From the NCBI RefSeq assembly GCF_001875725.1, contig NZ_MLCQ01000029.1, positions 434,001 to 498,000 on the forward strand: a stretch of DNA of 64,000 nucleotides, in the 5' to 3' direction. The number at the start of each line of letters is the position of its first letter. Positions within the stretch are counted from its first letter, which is position 1. Shown here piece after piece: positions 57,301 to 64,000 of this stretch. Under the pieces are notes generated by a model. It was not told the DNA's origin. It saw nothing but the letters and a program-made list of their open reading frames with translations, and did not search any database. A program made the position numbers and the translations under genes. The DNA is from Corynebacterium sp. NML140438 (GTDB lineage: Bacteria > Actinomycetota > Actinomycetes > Mycobacteriales > Mycobacteriaceae).

Positions 57301-57786
57301 GCCGTTGACCGTAAATGAGTTGTCCGGGGTTAGCTTCTCGCCCTCTGGGACGGCGTCCAATTCACCGGCCGCTACAGGGACTCTCCCACCGTCGGTAAAG
57401 ACGGCCCCCGTGAACGTGCGCTGCTTCGAGGTGTCAAAGTGCATCTGGAGGCCAAATCCAGTTTTGTCTGGAGATGCGCTACTGGGGTTGTGCGTCTGGA
57501 ACGTGAGTCCGGCGTGATTGGCATATTTGCCTGCCTCATCGCGTTCGTCGGCCTTTCCTAGATCGAGTGTACACGTCTTGTCAATAAGTCCACTTGGTGC
57601 TTGCTGGTCCCCCAGCGAAACCATGTCACCCGTGTAGGTAAGGTTTTCGTCTCCTGCTTCCTGTGCCCCGGCGTGCGGGGACGGGGCGATGACCGCAGCG
57701 CCGCCCAGGGCAAGAGCGATCGTCGATGCGAGAGTGATGCCTGCGCGGCCGGATTTACGGCCGCCGCGGCTGGTCGTGAGATTCAT
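51325..57786 (-). CDS. giant Rib/G5-repeat surface protein 2
   Basis: A 2153-aa exported protein, paralogue of the frameshifted one at 17511. The ATG at 57786 follows TTGGAG; the signal peptide ends near PHAGAQ. The N-terminal domain (to about 400) is followed by YPDG/Rib-like domains (about 400-1220), six G5-like units (about 1230-1665), more Rib-like domains interrupted by a Pro/Gly collagen-like linker, and the shared C-terminal module: RCMANMFALNSPILWLLPIG, a charged helical stretch, then GIALGAIAAGALAISL. There is no LPXTG motif. Such proteins act as adhesins or long surface stalks. The reading frame is intact. Confidence 0.93.
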   Translation of the reverse strand: MNLTTSRGGRKSGRAGITLASTIALALGGAAVIAPSPHAGAQEAGDENLTYTGDMVSLGDQQAPSGLIDKTCTLDLGKADERDEAGKYANHAGLTFQTHNPSSASPDKTGFGLQMHFDTSKQRTFTGAVFTDGGRVPVAAGELDAVPEGEKLTPDNSFTVNGTADPAEIEASRTQRNLNGDFTFSEQFQQQAVGDKGLTLAWKGNYTQDNPGVKFFGDNFFITANVNPWPSETDNCVPLQLDWADVSKAVVKPGEKVKIANAIGEVPESDLARLRIKVADGSGQMLENVTITREGSDFFLTWPTFVDDAVLDSLQGLRFTAVALPREVQQLDELAKNAKDTGDQPIPGEATDSSIALPRYNTANEISSHAISVDDTLYHDPQYKKNQVTITSGIVDGQPSDQTQKITFEPVADKNRDTLADLKKKYDAKITLDDRLVYEGWTAEFADPEKDDYRVIVTAPAGFDKPVPGTFAQPVVNVRYSNGSKDVIPLLVVVAPNHTQQTELKYPKETKQGAQGTPLTAEATLTRVLGKGDVIKPAKYEIVEGSYDKDHWEEVTVDKDGNVTAKSKKDAPNFTTITPKVKATYPDGTTDEAPVSFQVVSNVKVPEYGATSGKAKDTVTLKPTVPSKGLGGKETDEQPNRYTFPDGSLEYKVGDWTITVDEKTGELTSTIPENALPGAYITVPVKTYYASGSVPQEVTGTINVIGDGTGSDIANYPPKVTKAGMKVSSNINTQLSDPKLAKYELPKSLPEGWTFDVADDGTVTATPPKDAKPGDEETISIHVNYPDGSEADVPVTVTVVGEDKDMNNPKYPTKTGKPGDKVTSPVDDKDIRKESEPKFSLITDPKDPNYIAPPRNLTWDQVKIDPKTGTITTPISENAVPGSSADIPVRVTYKDGSSDTTIATVVVVGDQANVYEPRYAQQETKPGVAKTSDITKDTKVPDKDLDEKTPYSVPDKVDGWTVSVDKNGQVTATPPKTAKPGDHIDVPVTVKYEDGSKDVVNAPFVVRQEDKDIYEPGYSVESTAPNKYVSRLISPKDLPEGTTYKLEAPKEGDWKYEINPDTGEVTVTPPADAKPGDKQTKNVTVKYPDGSTEEVPVTTIVNLTNNYQAEPAYPPKTTYPGEQTVSPLSIEKPAGLEVAKENPYLIQPAEGKITPTGENNEFGNPIYKVLSEKGKLWDASLDKDGNILATPPADAEPGDLINVPVLVTYADGSVDTTSAPITVVGQPKRELPFDVKVVEDPNIPAGEHKVVTKGVPGTEVMDRDGNWVRKTDPVTEEIHVGTKPATAGTTTTWTAPIPHGFIERPNKELEPGTIKVVEEGENGEKTFTADFSATGGKAGVETKEETTKEPKDRIVEYGPAADATELVTKTTKRVPFETEVTIDPTLKPGEKVVDQQGEYGEEVETSTQKIENGKPSGDPVVDTKRTKEPVTEKIRVGAMTKNTDVAKTEVEVPFETRIVFDPELEVGEQKVDPEHPGVPGKDEVTTTRTIENSQITDIHTEKTRVTEPQDRIIRVGTKEKPGVTPEIHWTEETPFKVIVKEDPTLDAGTHKIAQPGKVGKISHKVIDGVPQKPEIQEPVDQIILVGTKKQTKQTELRETIHTPVPFETKIRKVDTLPAGAVRTVQEGTYGEKVTEKVWKLVDGTVQGDPVENTTDTKTPQNRIIEVGVGKVVPTYGKVVQEPGSTDEVPLHEGSKVPANAKVEIDPDWKPEIEGWKATIDEHGNVLSTPPANAKPGDSVLIPVKVTYGDGSSVIVPAFASVKDKSDAPKANYGALKTLPGETHTQQPENAAEGDKFSVPGDVDGWEVSVDDNGVVSATTPKDAKPGDWIRVPVTVTPKNGETYTTYAVFTVGNQPIEPSEPLKPGKPDQPGQPGEPGEPSTPEVPGLYYPPAITTPGTDVPVNIGKHTDGNTYEVGALPKGWKATISKEGNLLVTPPADATPGEKVDIPVTVTTASGKKYEVKTVVGIIAKDSSATDKPGKPGKPGEGSSADGFKRCMANMFALNSPILWLLPIGLAAAVGAPIAEALQPQLNGLTAQFNEAMRRNTPDRGEGGRGWERPDWVREIDAQVAAINKQFAPIGEQLRPIGIALGAIAAGALAISLIKQACEPEGFDHGMTIFGSSKEGEPSAASSKKGAIHDAIMGSSNKENKEK

Positions 57787-57898
57787 GGAAAGCTCCAATC
57801 AATAAATGCGCGCCAGTTTATTTCGCACATACATTGCAAATACAGGAATAGTGTAACCAAACCCCAGCTTCGGTAAAACACTTAAATTTACATAAGTG

Positions 57899-57930
57899 AA
57901 GGCCCCGCCGACCGAAGCCGACGGGGCCTT
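57899..57930 (-). terminator. probable terminator of the YhgE/Pip-like gene
   Basis: Perfect-looking stem AAGGCCCCGTCGGC / GCCGGCGGGGCCTT-like hairpin about 135 nt after the minus-strand stop at 58067; only a weak T tract follows. The remaining 57787-58066 gap also carries the promoter side of surface protein 2, with no gene seen. Confidence 0.6.
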
Positions 57931-58066
57931 CCCCATCCCTAACCCCTTTCTTGCCCACTATGGGGCGAAAGGAGACCACTCAATCCAAGCCCCTATTACT
58001 TGAAATGAGCAGCGCCAGATTATCACAAACCCATCCGAAAGTAGGAACCGTGTCCGTGCGCTTGGG

Positions 58067-59476
58067 TTATTCCTCCTCGTGAACGGCAACACGGCTTCGC
58101 TGCGGCACACCGCCCAGCAGCCCGACCGCCGCGACGAGCGCACTCATCCCGACGCCGATCCACAGTGCCTGCACAGAGCCATTATTGCCCGCGCTCGAGA
58201 GCGACGCGGCCAGCCAGTGCATCGGCATCGCCGCCGAAATCGCCTCCAGGGCGCCACTCACAGGGGCGGCCGCAGCGGCTTTCCAGACCCACCCGACTAC
58301 CCCCATCTGAGAAATTGCCAGGATTGTGGCAACCAGGGTCCCCCATCCGCGCCCGAAGATCGCCGCGAGCGCTGTCGTCACTCCGGCGGATGCGGCCGCG
58401 CCGCACAGCAGCGCAAGCGCAGCGATCCCCAGGGCCGTGGGGCTTAGGTTCCGGCCGAGGATGAACACCAGCACCCAGCCAGCAACCGCCAGGAGTACGA
58501 CGCCCAGCGCCAGCGCCAACCAGTGCCTCGTGCGGGACAGCCACGCCGCCGCGGCGACGCCGACGCCACCAAGCCCCACGAGTGCTGCAACCAGCATCGC
58601 TGCGACCGGGGCCAGCGAGGACTCCTGCGGCTCCTGCGCTGCCCCCTCCGCGCCTGCCTGTGCCGCGGCGGGTGCCGGGAGCGCGCCGCGTACCGCGCGG
58701 ATCTGGTCGGCAGTCAGGTTCGCCATGTGGTCAATTTTTGCGACGCCCTCATCAAGCTGAGCGATACCGCCGACCGCGCCCTGCGCCTCGTTATTGAGCT
58801 GGGTCAGGCCGTTCGCCAGCTGCTGGGCCCCGTTCGTCGCGGTGTACACGCCGTCGTGGTAGGCGTAGCCCGGCACCGCCAACTGGTTGGCCACCTCGCG
58901 GGAGCCGTCACGCAGCTTGTTCATCTGCGAGACAACCTCCGGCGGCAGCTGCGCGTTTTCCGCTTGCACCTTTACTTGTTGGAGCTGCTCACGCGCGGCG
59001 ATGACGTCCGGGTCCTTGGAGGCTTTCGTCGATACGAGGGCGCGGTCGATGGCAGCGGTGACCTGGCCACGCACCGCATCGAAAGCCGTGGCCTGCTCAA
59101 CAACCTGGCCGATCGCGTCCGCGACCTCCGTCGCGCCGCCCCCGAGCTGCCCCGTGGCCGCCTGCAGCTGCACCATCCCGGCCGACAACTCCTGGGCACC
59201 AGCCTGCGCCTGCGAGATCGCGGCGACGAGTTCGTCGGCGCCGCCGGTGAGCTGGGAGGTGCCGTCGACAAGCTCTTTGGTGCCCTGTGTGAGGAAGCTG
59301 GCCTGCGTGTTGGCCTCCCCCGCGGCGCGGCGCGCCTCATTCGGGTTGCCCTGATCCGACGGCAGCTGCGGCGCGGCGGCGTCGCCCTGCGTGGACATCC
59401 AGGTACTCACCGGGCTCAACGGCAAAAACGCCGCCACAATACACACCAACAACACACACAACACGCGCCACTTCAT
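58067..59476 (-). CDS. YhgE/Pip-like membrane protein
   Basis: A 469-aa protein. One N-terminal helix (residues 5-22) precedes an extracellular Ala/Gln/Gly-rich coiled region (about 40-250) with repeated LxxGxxQL-type heptads (ELVDGTSQLTGGADEL), then six C-terminal transmembrane segments. This is the layout of the YhgE/Pip family (ABC-2-like permease ends around a long coil), members of which are linked to small-molecule or type VII export. The ATG at 59476 has TACATT 7 nt upstream. Confidence 0.8.
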   Translation of the reverse strand: MKWRVLCVLLVCIVAAFLPLSPVSTWMSTQGDAAAPQLPSDQGNPNEARRAAGEANTQASFLTQGTKELVDGTSQLTGGADELVAAISQAQAGAQELSAGMVQLQAATGQLGGGATEVADAIGQVVEQATAFDAVRGQVTAAIDRALVSTKASKDPDVIAAREQLQQVKVQAENAQLPPEVVSQMNKLRDGSREVANQLAVPGYAYHDGVYTATNGAQQLANGLTQLNNEAQGAVGGIAQLDEGVAKIDHMANLTADQIRAVRGALPAPAAAQAGAEGAAQEPQESSLAPVAAMLVAALVGLGGVGVAAAAWLSRTRHWLALALGVVLLAVAGWVLVFILGRNLSPTALGIAALALLCGAAASAGVTTALAAIFGRGWGTLVATILAISQMGVVGWVWKAAAAAPVSGALEAISAAMPMHWLAASLSSAGNNGSVQALWIGVGMSALVAAVGLLGGVPQRSRVAVHEEE

Positions 59477-59483
59477 GTTGCAC

Positions 59484-59489
59484 AATGTA
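59484..59489 (-). promoter_or_regulatory. putative -10 element of the YhgE/Pip-like gene (leaderless)
   Basis: TACATT on the minus strand, 7 nt before the ATG at 59476. Confidence 0.5.
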
Positions 59490-59613
59490 ACCCCTGCAAC
59501 TGCATGAAGGCTGGAGGGCACACCGCACGCTGGCAAAGTTGTTGTGGCCTTGTCCAAGCTTGTTGCTACCCTTTAAAGCAACTGACAGTTTTCAATCTTG
59601 GAGAGGGTTCACC

Positions 59614-62523
59614 ATGGCACTACCTCTCGTGCTCGCATTCGTGGCCGCGACGGTACCACTATCGCCGCTGCTCGTGCGAGTTTTCGACAGGAAAGCAGGC
59701 TGGCCGCTAGCGCTCCTGCTGTTCGCCGCAGCGATCACGCTGGGCCGCGAATTTCCCAGCATTTCCCAAGGGAACGTAGAAACATGGTCCGTCACCTGGG
59801 CCAATGACATCCTCGGGCCCGGCACCGAAATCGCGTTCTCACTACGCGCGGACGGACTGAGTATCTTCTTCGCGCTACTGGCGCTCGTCATTGGCGGGAT
59901 TGTCCTTATATATTCGGCCGCATACCTGCCGAAGCGCGAGGGCAACACCAGCTTCTACACCATCATGACGGCGTTTACCCTCTCGGTGCTGCTGCTCGTG
60001 CTTGCGGACGACACCGTACTCCTCTTCATCGGCTGGGAACTCGTCTCAATCGCGTCCTTCCTGCTCATCGCGCGCTCCGGCTCCGGCGGCGAGGCCGGGT
60101 CCTACCGCACGCTCATCCTGACCTTCTTCGGCGGGCTGACGCTCCTGGCGGGCCTCGCGGTCGTCTCCGTCGCGGCGGGAACCACGCAGCTCAGCGCGGT
60201 GCTCGCGTCGCCGGTGTGGGCGCAATCGCCAGGGCTGACCACCACGGTGGCGCTGCTCATCGGCTTCTCCGCGTTTACGAAGGCCGCGCAGTTCCCCTTC
60301 CACTTCTGGCTGCCCGAAGCCATGGCGGCAGCCACACCAGTCTCCGCGTTCCTGCACGCGGCGGCAGTGGTCAAGGCGGGCGTCTACCTCCTGCTGCGCT
60401 TCTCCACCATCTTCCATGACGTCACCGCGTGGAACACGCTGCTGCTCGTCACCGGCCTGTTCACTGCGCTGATGTCGGCCGCCTTCGCCATCACGAAGAC
60501 GGACCTGAAGCACCTGACGGCCTACTCCACGGTCTCCCACCTGGGCTGGATCGTCGCGGCAATCGGTATCGGCACCCCGGCGGCACTCGCCGCCGCGATG
60601 GTGCACACGCTGGCCCACGCGCTGTTCAAGTCCTCCTTGTTCATGCTCATCGGCGTCGTCGACCACCAGGCAGGCTCGCGCGATATTCGCCGCCTCGGCC
60701 AGCTGTACAAGCAGCTGCCGTTCACCTTCGCCTCCACCTGCGTGGCCGCGGCCTCCATGGCCGCCATCCCGCCGCTGTTCGGCTTCATTTCGAAGGAATC
60801 CATCCTCACGGCGTTCGACGCCACCCGCTTCGGCCCGCTCCTGCTCGCCGTCGCCGGCCTCGCCGCCCTGCTGACCTTCATCTACTCGGCAAAGATCGTC
60901 TTCGGCGCGTTTATCGACGGCACCAAGCCCATGCCGCACGTCACCGAAGCGCCCGTCGCGCTCTGGCTGCCAGCCGCGCTGCCCGGCCTGACCTCCCTGC
61001 TCCTGCCGTTCATGCTCGGCTGGGTGGACAGCCCAATCAACGCAGGCGTACGCACCATCACGGGCGACACCGAGTTCCACTCACACCTGGCGCTGTGGCA
61101 CGGCCTGAACGCGCCGTTCATCGTCTCGCTGGCGGTACTGGTGCTGGGCATCTGCTTCATCCTCTTCGTGCGCAAGCCGTTCTTCGCGGCCGTCGAGAAC
61201 AAGCAGCTGCTGCCAACCAGCGGCAACGACCTGCTCAACGGCATGGTCCGCGGGCTTTCCACGGTCGGGCGCTGGCTCGGCGCGATGGCGGACACCTTCA
61301 ACCCGTCGCGCCACCTGCTGCCGACCGTGCTGTGCATCCTCGTCCTCGGCGTGAGCACCACGGTCTTCACCGAGGGTGTCGACGGCATGCCACTCGCACC
61401 GCGCGCCGAAGGCATCGACGTGTGGTGGGACCTCATCCCATTCGCCATCATCACCCTGTCCGTCATCGGCCTGGTACGCACCCGCTCCCGCCTCGCCGCG
61501 GCGGTACTGCTGGGCACCACCGGCGTGGGCATGACGCTGCAGATGCTCATGCTCGGCGCACCCGACGTGGCGCTCACCCAGTTCCTCGTCGAGTCGCTGA
61601 CCGTCGTGATCATCATGGTGGTGCTGCGCTACCAGCCACGCACCTTCCCCAAGACCCCGACCTCACGCAAGGTCTTCGCGGCCGTCGTCGCTGCCATCGC
61701 CGGCGTGGTCGCCTTCCTCGGCGTCTACGCCCTGCTGGGCCGCCACGACCGCTCCGACCTCGCCCTGTGGTACCTCACCGAGGGCGGCAAGATGACCAGC
61801 GCCGACAACATCGTCGCCGTCATCATCGTTGAGTTCCGTGGCTTCGATACCCTCGGCGAGCTCTCCGTGCTCGGCATGGCGGCAGTGGTCATCGCGGCCG
61901 TCGTCCAGTCCATGCCACGCCACATGTTCGAGGCCGGCACCCGCCCACGCCCGTTCGGCCAGTCGCAGCTCAACTCGCTGCCACTGCGCAAGGCGTCCGC
62001 GCTCGTCGTACCGATCCTGGCGCTGCTGTCCGTCCTCATCTTCTTCCGCGGCCACACCGCGCCCGGCGGCGGCTTCGTCGCAGCGCTCGTGCTGGCCACC
62101 GCGTTCGGCCTCAACTACCTGTCCCGTGGCGCGGATGCGTACGTCGTCAAGCAACTCACCCCGATCAGGCTGACGGGCTGGGGCATCATCATCGCAATCA
62201 GCTCCGGCTTCCTCGGGTTCCTCGAAGGCGGATTCATGTACGCCATCCACGGCACCATCGCCGGGGAGCACATGACGACGTCCCTCATCTTCGACTTCGG
62301 CATCTACCTCGCCGTGCTCGGCATGGTTACGCAGGCGCTCAACGCGCTCGGCGGCTACCTACGCCCCGGCACCGAAATTTCCGACCTCACCTACACCCGC
62401 GGCGGCGAAAACCCACTGCCGGATGTACCAGAGCCGGAAGCACCCGCCGAGCCTGTCGACGCCCACCCAGCCCCACTCAACCCCGCGGAAAACCCGCGCC
62501 CAGTTACCACGAAGGAGCTGTAA
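59614..62523 (+). CDS. mrpA: fused MrpA-MrpB subunit of the multisubunit Na+/H+ antiporter
   Basis: A 969-aa integral membrane protein. Residues 1 to about 780 are MrpA, homologous to NuoL: ion-channel helices with GWELVSIASFLLI and HAAAVVKAGVYLL, then the MrpA-specific C-terminal helices. From about 790 the MrpB domain follows (FFRGHTAPGGGFVAALVLA). A Pro/Glu-rich tail ends the protein. It exchanges monovalent cations for protons in alkaline or salt stress. GGAGAGG stands 6 nt before the ATG at 59614. Confidence 0.95.
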   Translation: MALPLVLAFVAATVPLSPLLVRVFDRKAGWPLALLLFAAAITLGREFPSISQGNVETWSVTWANDILGPGTEIAFSLRADGLSIFFALLALVIGGIVLIYSAAYLPKREGNTSFYTIMTAFTLSVLLLVLADDTVLLFIGWELVSIASFLLIARSGSGGEAGSYRTLILTFFGGLTLLAGLAVVSVAAGTTQLSAVLASPVWAQSPGLTTTVALLIGFSAFTKAAQFPFHFWLPEAMAAATPVSAFLHAAAVVKAGVYLLLRFSTIFHDVTAWNTLLLVTGLFTALMSAAFAITKTDLKHLTAYSTVSHLGWIVAAIGIGTPAALAAAMVHTLAHALFKSSLFMLIGVVDHQAGSRDIRRLGQLYKQLPFTFASTCVAAASMAAIPPLFGFISKESILTAFDATRFGPLLLAVAGLAALLTFIYSAKIVFGAFIDGTKPMPHVTEAPVALWLPAALPGLTSLLLPFMLGWVDSPINAGVRTITGDTEFHSHLALWHGLNAPFIVSLAVLVLGICFILFVRKPFFAAVENKQLLPTSGNDLLNGMVRGLSTVGRWLGAMADTFNPSRHLLPTVLCILVLGVSTTVFTEGVDGMPLAPRAEGIDVWWDLIPFAIITLSVIGLVRTRSRLAAAVLLGTTGVGMTLQMLMLGAPDVALTQFLVESLTVVIIMVVLRYQPRTFPKTPTSRKVFAAVVAAIAGVVAFLGVYALLGRHDRSDLALWYLTEGGKMTSADNIVAVIIVEFRGFDTLGELSVLGMAAVVIAAVVQSMPRHMFEAGTRPRPFGQSQLNSLPLRKASALVVPILALLSVLIFFRGHTAPGGGFVAALVLATAFGLNYLSRGADAYVVKQLTPIRLTGWGIIIAISSGFLGFLEGGFMYAIHGTIAGEHMTTSLIFDFGIYLAVLGMVTQALNALGGYLRPGTEISDLTYTRGGENPLPDVPEPEAPAEPVDAHPAPLNPAENPRPVTTKEL

Positions 62524-62528
62524 ACCAC

Positions 62529-62957
62529 ATGGTCATGGCACTTACCATCGCGGTCCTGGTTGCAGGGTCCGTCTACATGATCCTCCAGCGCGGCATGGTC
62601 CGCATCATTTTCGGCATGTCCCTGTTCGGACACGCCTCCAACCTGACGCTGCTGGCCACCGGCATCGGCGCCTGGCGCGGCGAGGCATTCCCCTCCCGCA
62701 CCGCCTTCGCCGACCTGTCCGACCCGCTGCCGCAAGCCTTCGTGCTCACCGCTATCGTTATCGCGATGGCGACGACCACGATCCTGCTCATGCTGGCGTC
62801 CCTCGGCAAGGATGACGACACCATGGACAACCCAACCGGCGTCGCAGGCACCTACGACCTCATGCGCCTGAGCCCGTCCGCACTGTCCACCGCAGGCCGC
62901 ACCGCGCGCCTCAACCCGAACAAGATGAACAACACGGAAGGAGCACCACGCGCATGA
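62529..62957 (+). CDS. mrpC: Na+/H+ antiporter subunit MrpC
   Basis: A 142-aa NuoK-like subunit with three helices: MALTIAVLVAGSVYMIL, GMSLFGHASNLTLLATG and FVLTAIVIAMATTTILLML. The second helix carries the polar residues typical of the family. A charged C-terminal tail of about 45 residues is longer than in many homologues. It begins 5 nt after mrpA and overlaps mrpD by 4 nt (ATGA). Confidence 0.93.
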   Translation: MVMALTIAVLVAGSVYMILQRGMVRIIFGMSLFGHASNLTLLATGIGAWRGEAFPSRTAFADLSDPLPQAFVLTAIVIAMATTTILLMLASLGKDDDTMDNPTGVAGTYDLMRLSPSALSTAGRTARLNPNKMNNTEGAPRA

Positions 62958-64000
62958 GTGCGGACGCAATCCTCCCAGTCTTCGTCGCCCTGCCCCTCAT
63001 CATGGCGGCAGTGACGACGCTCAGTCCCTGGAAACGCTGCAACGACGCCCTGGGCCTCATCATCCCCGCCATCAACCTTGGCCTGGCCATCTGGTTGTAC
63101 GGCTACACCGCAGAACACGGCACGATTGCCCACGTCATCGGCCTGTACCAGGGTGGCGTCGGCATCTCCTTCGCTGCCGACCAGTTCTCCGCCATCATGC
63201 TGATCACCACGATGATCGTGGCGCTGACCTCCAACTGGTTCGCCAGCGTCGCCGGTGAAACCCAGGCGCGCTACTTCACGCCACTGACCCTGGTGCTCAT
63301 CACTGGTGTCTCCGGCGCGCTGCTCACCGCGGACCTGTTCAACTTCTTCGTCATGATCGAGGTCATGCTGCTGCCGTCCTACGGCCTCATCGCCATGACC
63401 GGTACCCGCAACCGCCTCCTGTCCGCCCGCACGTTCGTGCTGGTGAACCTTGCGGCATCCACGCTGCTCGTGATGGGCGTGGGCTACATCTACGGTGTAG
63501 CCGGCGCGGTGAACATCGCCGCCCTGCGCGGCGCCACGGCCGGCAACGGCCCGATCACCGTGGCCACCGGCCTGGTCATCATCGCCATCGCCGCCAAAGC
63601 CGGCGTCTTCCCGGTCCACACCTGGCTGCCACGCACCTACCCCTCCACCAGCGCCGCCGTCATGGGCCTATTCTCAGGCCTGCACACGAAGGTGGCCGTC
63701 TACATGCTCTTCCGCATCTGGGTAGTCATCTTCGACATGGACGCCCGCTGGAACACGCTCATCATCGTCATCATGGTGATCTCCATGCTCATCGGCGGCT
63801 TCGCCGGCCTTGCCGAGCACACCATGCGCCGCGTCCTCGCCTACCAGATGGTCAACGGCATGCCGTTCATCCTCATCATGCTGGCCTTCACCAACGACGA
63901 CGCCCGCTACGCGCTCGCCGCCGGCCTCATGTACACGCTGCACCACATGATCACCATCGCGGCCCTCGTCCTCAACGTCGGTGCCATCGAAGAAACCTAC
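62954..64000 (+). CDS. mrpD: Na+/H+ antiporter subunit MrpD (incomplete at window end)
   Basis: The first 349 codons of a NuoM/NuoN-like subunit; the frame is still open at the window edge. It begins MSADAILPVFVALPLIMA. Key residues are the Glu in FVMIEVMLLPSYGLIAM and the channel Lys in AAKAGVFPVHTWLPRTYP, both intact. mrpE, F and G are expected to the right. Confidence 0.95.
   Translation, partial: MSADAILPVFVALPLIMAAVTTLSPWKRCNDALGLIIPAINLGLAIWLYGYTAEHGTIAHVIGLYQGGVGISFAADQFSAIMLITTMIVALTSNWFASVAGETQARYFTPLTLVLITGVSGALLTADLFNFFVMIEVMLLPSYGLIAMTGTRNRLLSARTFVLVNLAASTLLVMGVGYIYGVAGAVNIAALRGATAGNGPITVATGLVIIAIAAKAGVFPVHTWLPRTYPSTSAAVMGLFSGLHTKVAVYMLFRIWVVIFDMDARWNTLIIVIMVISMLIGGFAGLAEHTMRRVLAYQMVNGMPFILIMLAFTNDDARYALAAGLMYTLHHMITIAALVLNVGAIEETY

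Noticed and set aside
55441..57318. Long plus-strand frame antisense to surface protein 2
   Set aside because: Arg/Val/Leu/Asp-rich product typical of antisense frames in high-GC DNA; no start signals.
60046..61080. Minus-strand frame over mrpA
   Set aside because: Antisense frame with Arg/Gly/Glu-rich sequence and no start signals; mrpA itself is certain.

Overview
This window is a piece of a Corynebacterium-type chromosome (high-GC actinobacterium with a mycolic-acid cell envelope). The evidence is two secreted mycoloyltransferases, a fused RmlCD rhamnose enzyme, a GlxR-type cAMP receptor, a WhcA/WhiB4-type regulator beside a class A PBP with a PASTA domain, a compact actinobacterial Tad pilus locus, and a fused MrpAB antiporter subunit. 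There are two tRNA genes (Thr-CGT, Pro-CGG). I see no rRNA, CRISPR array, transposase or prophage.

Layout. 1-690: intergenic, with a possible bidirectional promoter carrying GlxR-like and DtxR-like sites, and one copy of a 134-bp repeat. 690-12334: lpd on the minus strand, then mycoloyltransferase 1, a 36-codon minus-strand gene, mycoloyltransferase 2, and a tight plus-strand run (flippase-like membrane protein, rmlB, rmlCD, small secreted protein, rmlA, two family-2 glycosyltransferases, DUF2304, DsbA-like thioredoxin), i.e. envelope glycan and mycolate assembly. 12341-17319: SGNH hydrolase, AMP-binding ligase, secreted protein and secreted alkaline phosphatase. 17511-23833: giant Rib/G5 surface protein, frameshifted in a five-base G tract near its N-terminus. 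24377-31292: tRNA-Thr, holB, membrane adenylate cyclase, topA, DedA protein, cspA. 31451-39066: DEAH helicase, YwiC-like protein and the Tad locus. 39220-44677: HAD phosphatase, Holin-X-like membrane protein, a degenerate alpha/beta hydrolase, MarP-like protease, TlpA-like redoxin, nth, a 29-aa membrane peptide and glxR. 45113-50951: MBL hydrolase, RidA, DUF4177-like, whcA, class A PBP, YqeY and a metallophosphoesterase. 51002-57786: tRNA-Pro and a second giant Rib/G5 protein paralogous to the first. 58067-64000: YhgE/Pip-like protein, then mrpAB, mrpC and mrpD (cut by the window end).

Common themes. The dominant biology is the envelope: mycolate transfer, rhamnose supply, peptidoglycan synthesis, surface adhesins, pilus secretion and cation/proton antiport. 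A cAMP circuit is also present: a membrane cyclase and the cAMP-binding regulator GlxR lie about 17 kb apart.

Most notable unexplained structure. (1) A family of five dispersed elements of about 92 bp (79 bp in one copy), with long inverted-repeat ends and an asymmetric internal box, sits just 3' of genes; four of the five are at convergent junctions. (2) A 134-bp intergenic repeat is present in two ungapped copies of about 74 % identity, plus a rearranged relative. (3) At least fourteen genes have a TANNNT hexamer 6-8 nt before the start codon and mostly no Shine-Dalgarno sequence, pointing to leaderless mRNAs. (4) A 36-aa gene between the two mycoloyltransferases may encode a small mycomembrane peptide.
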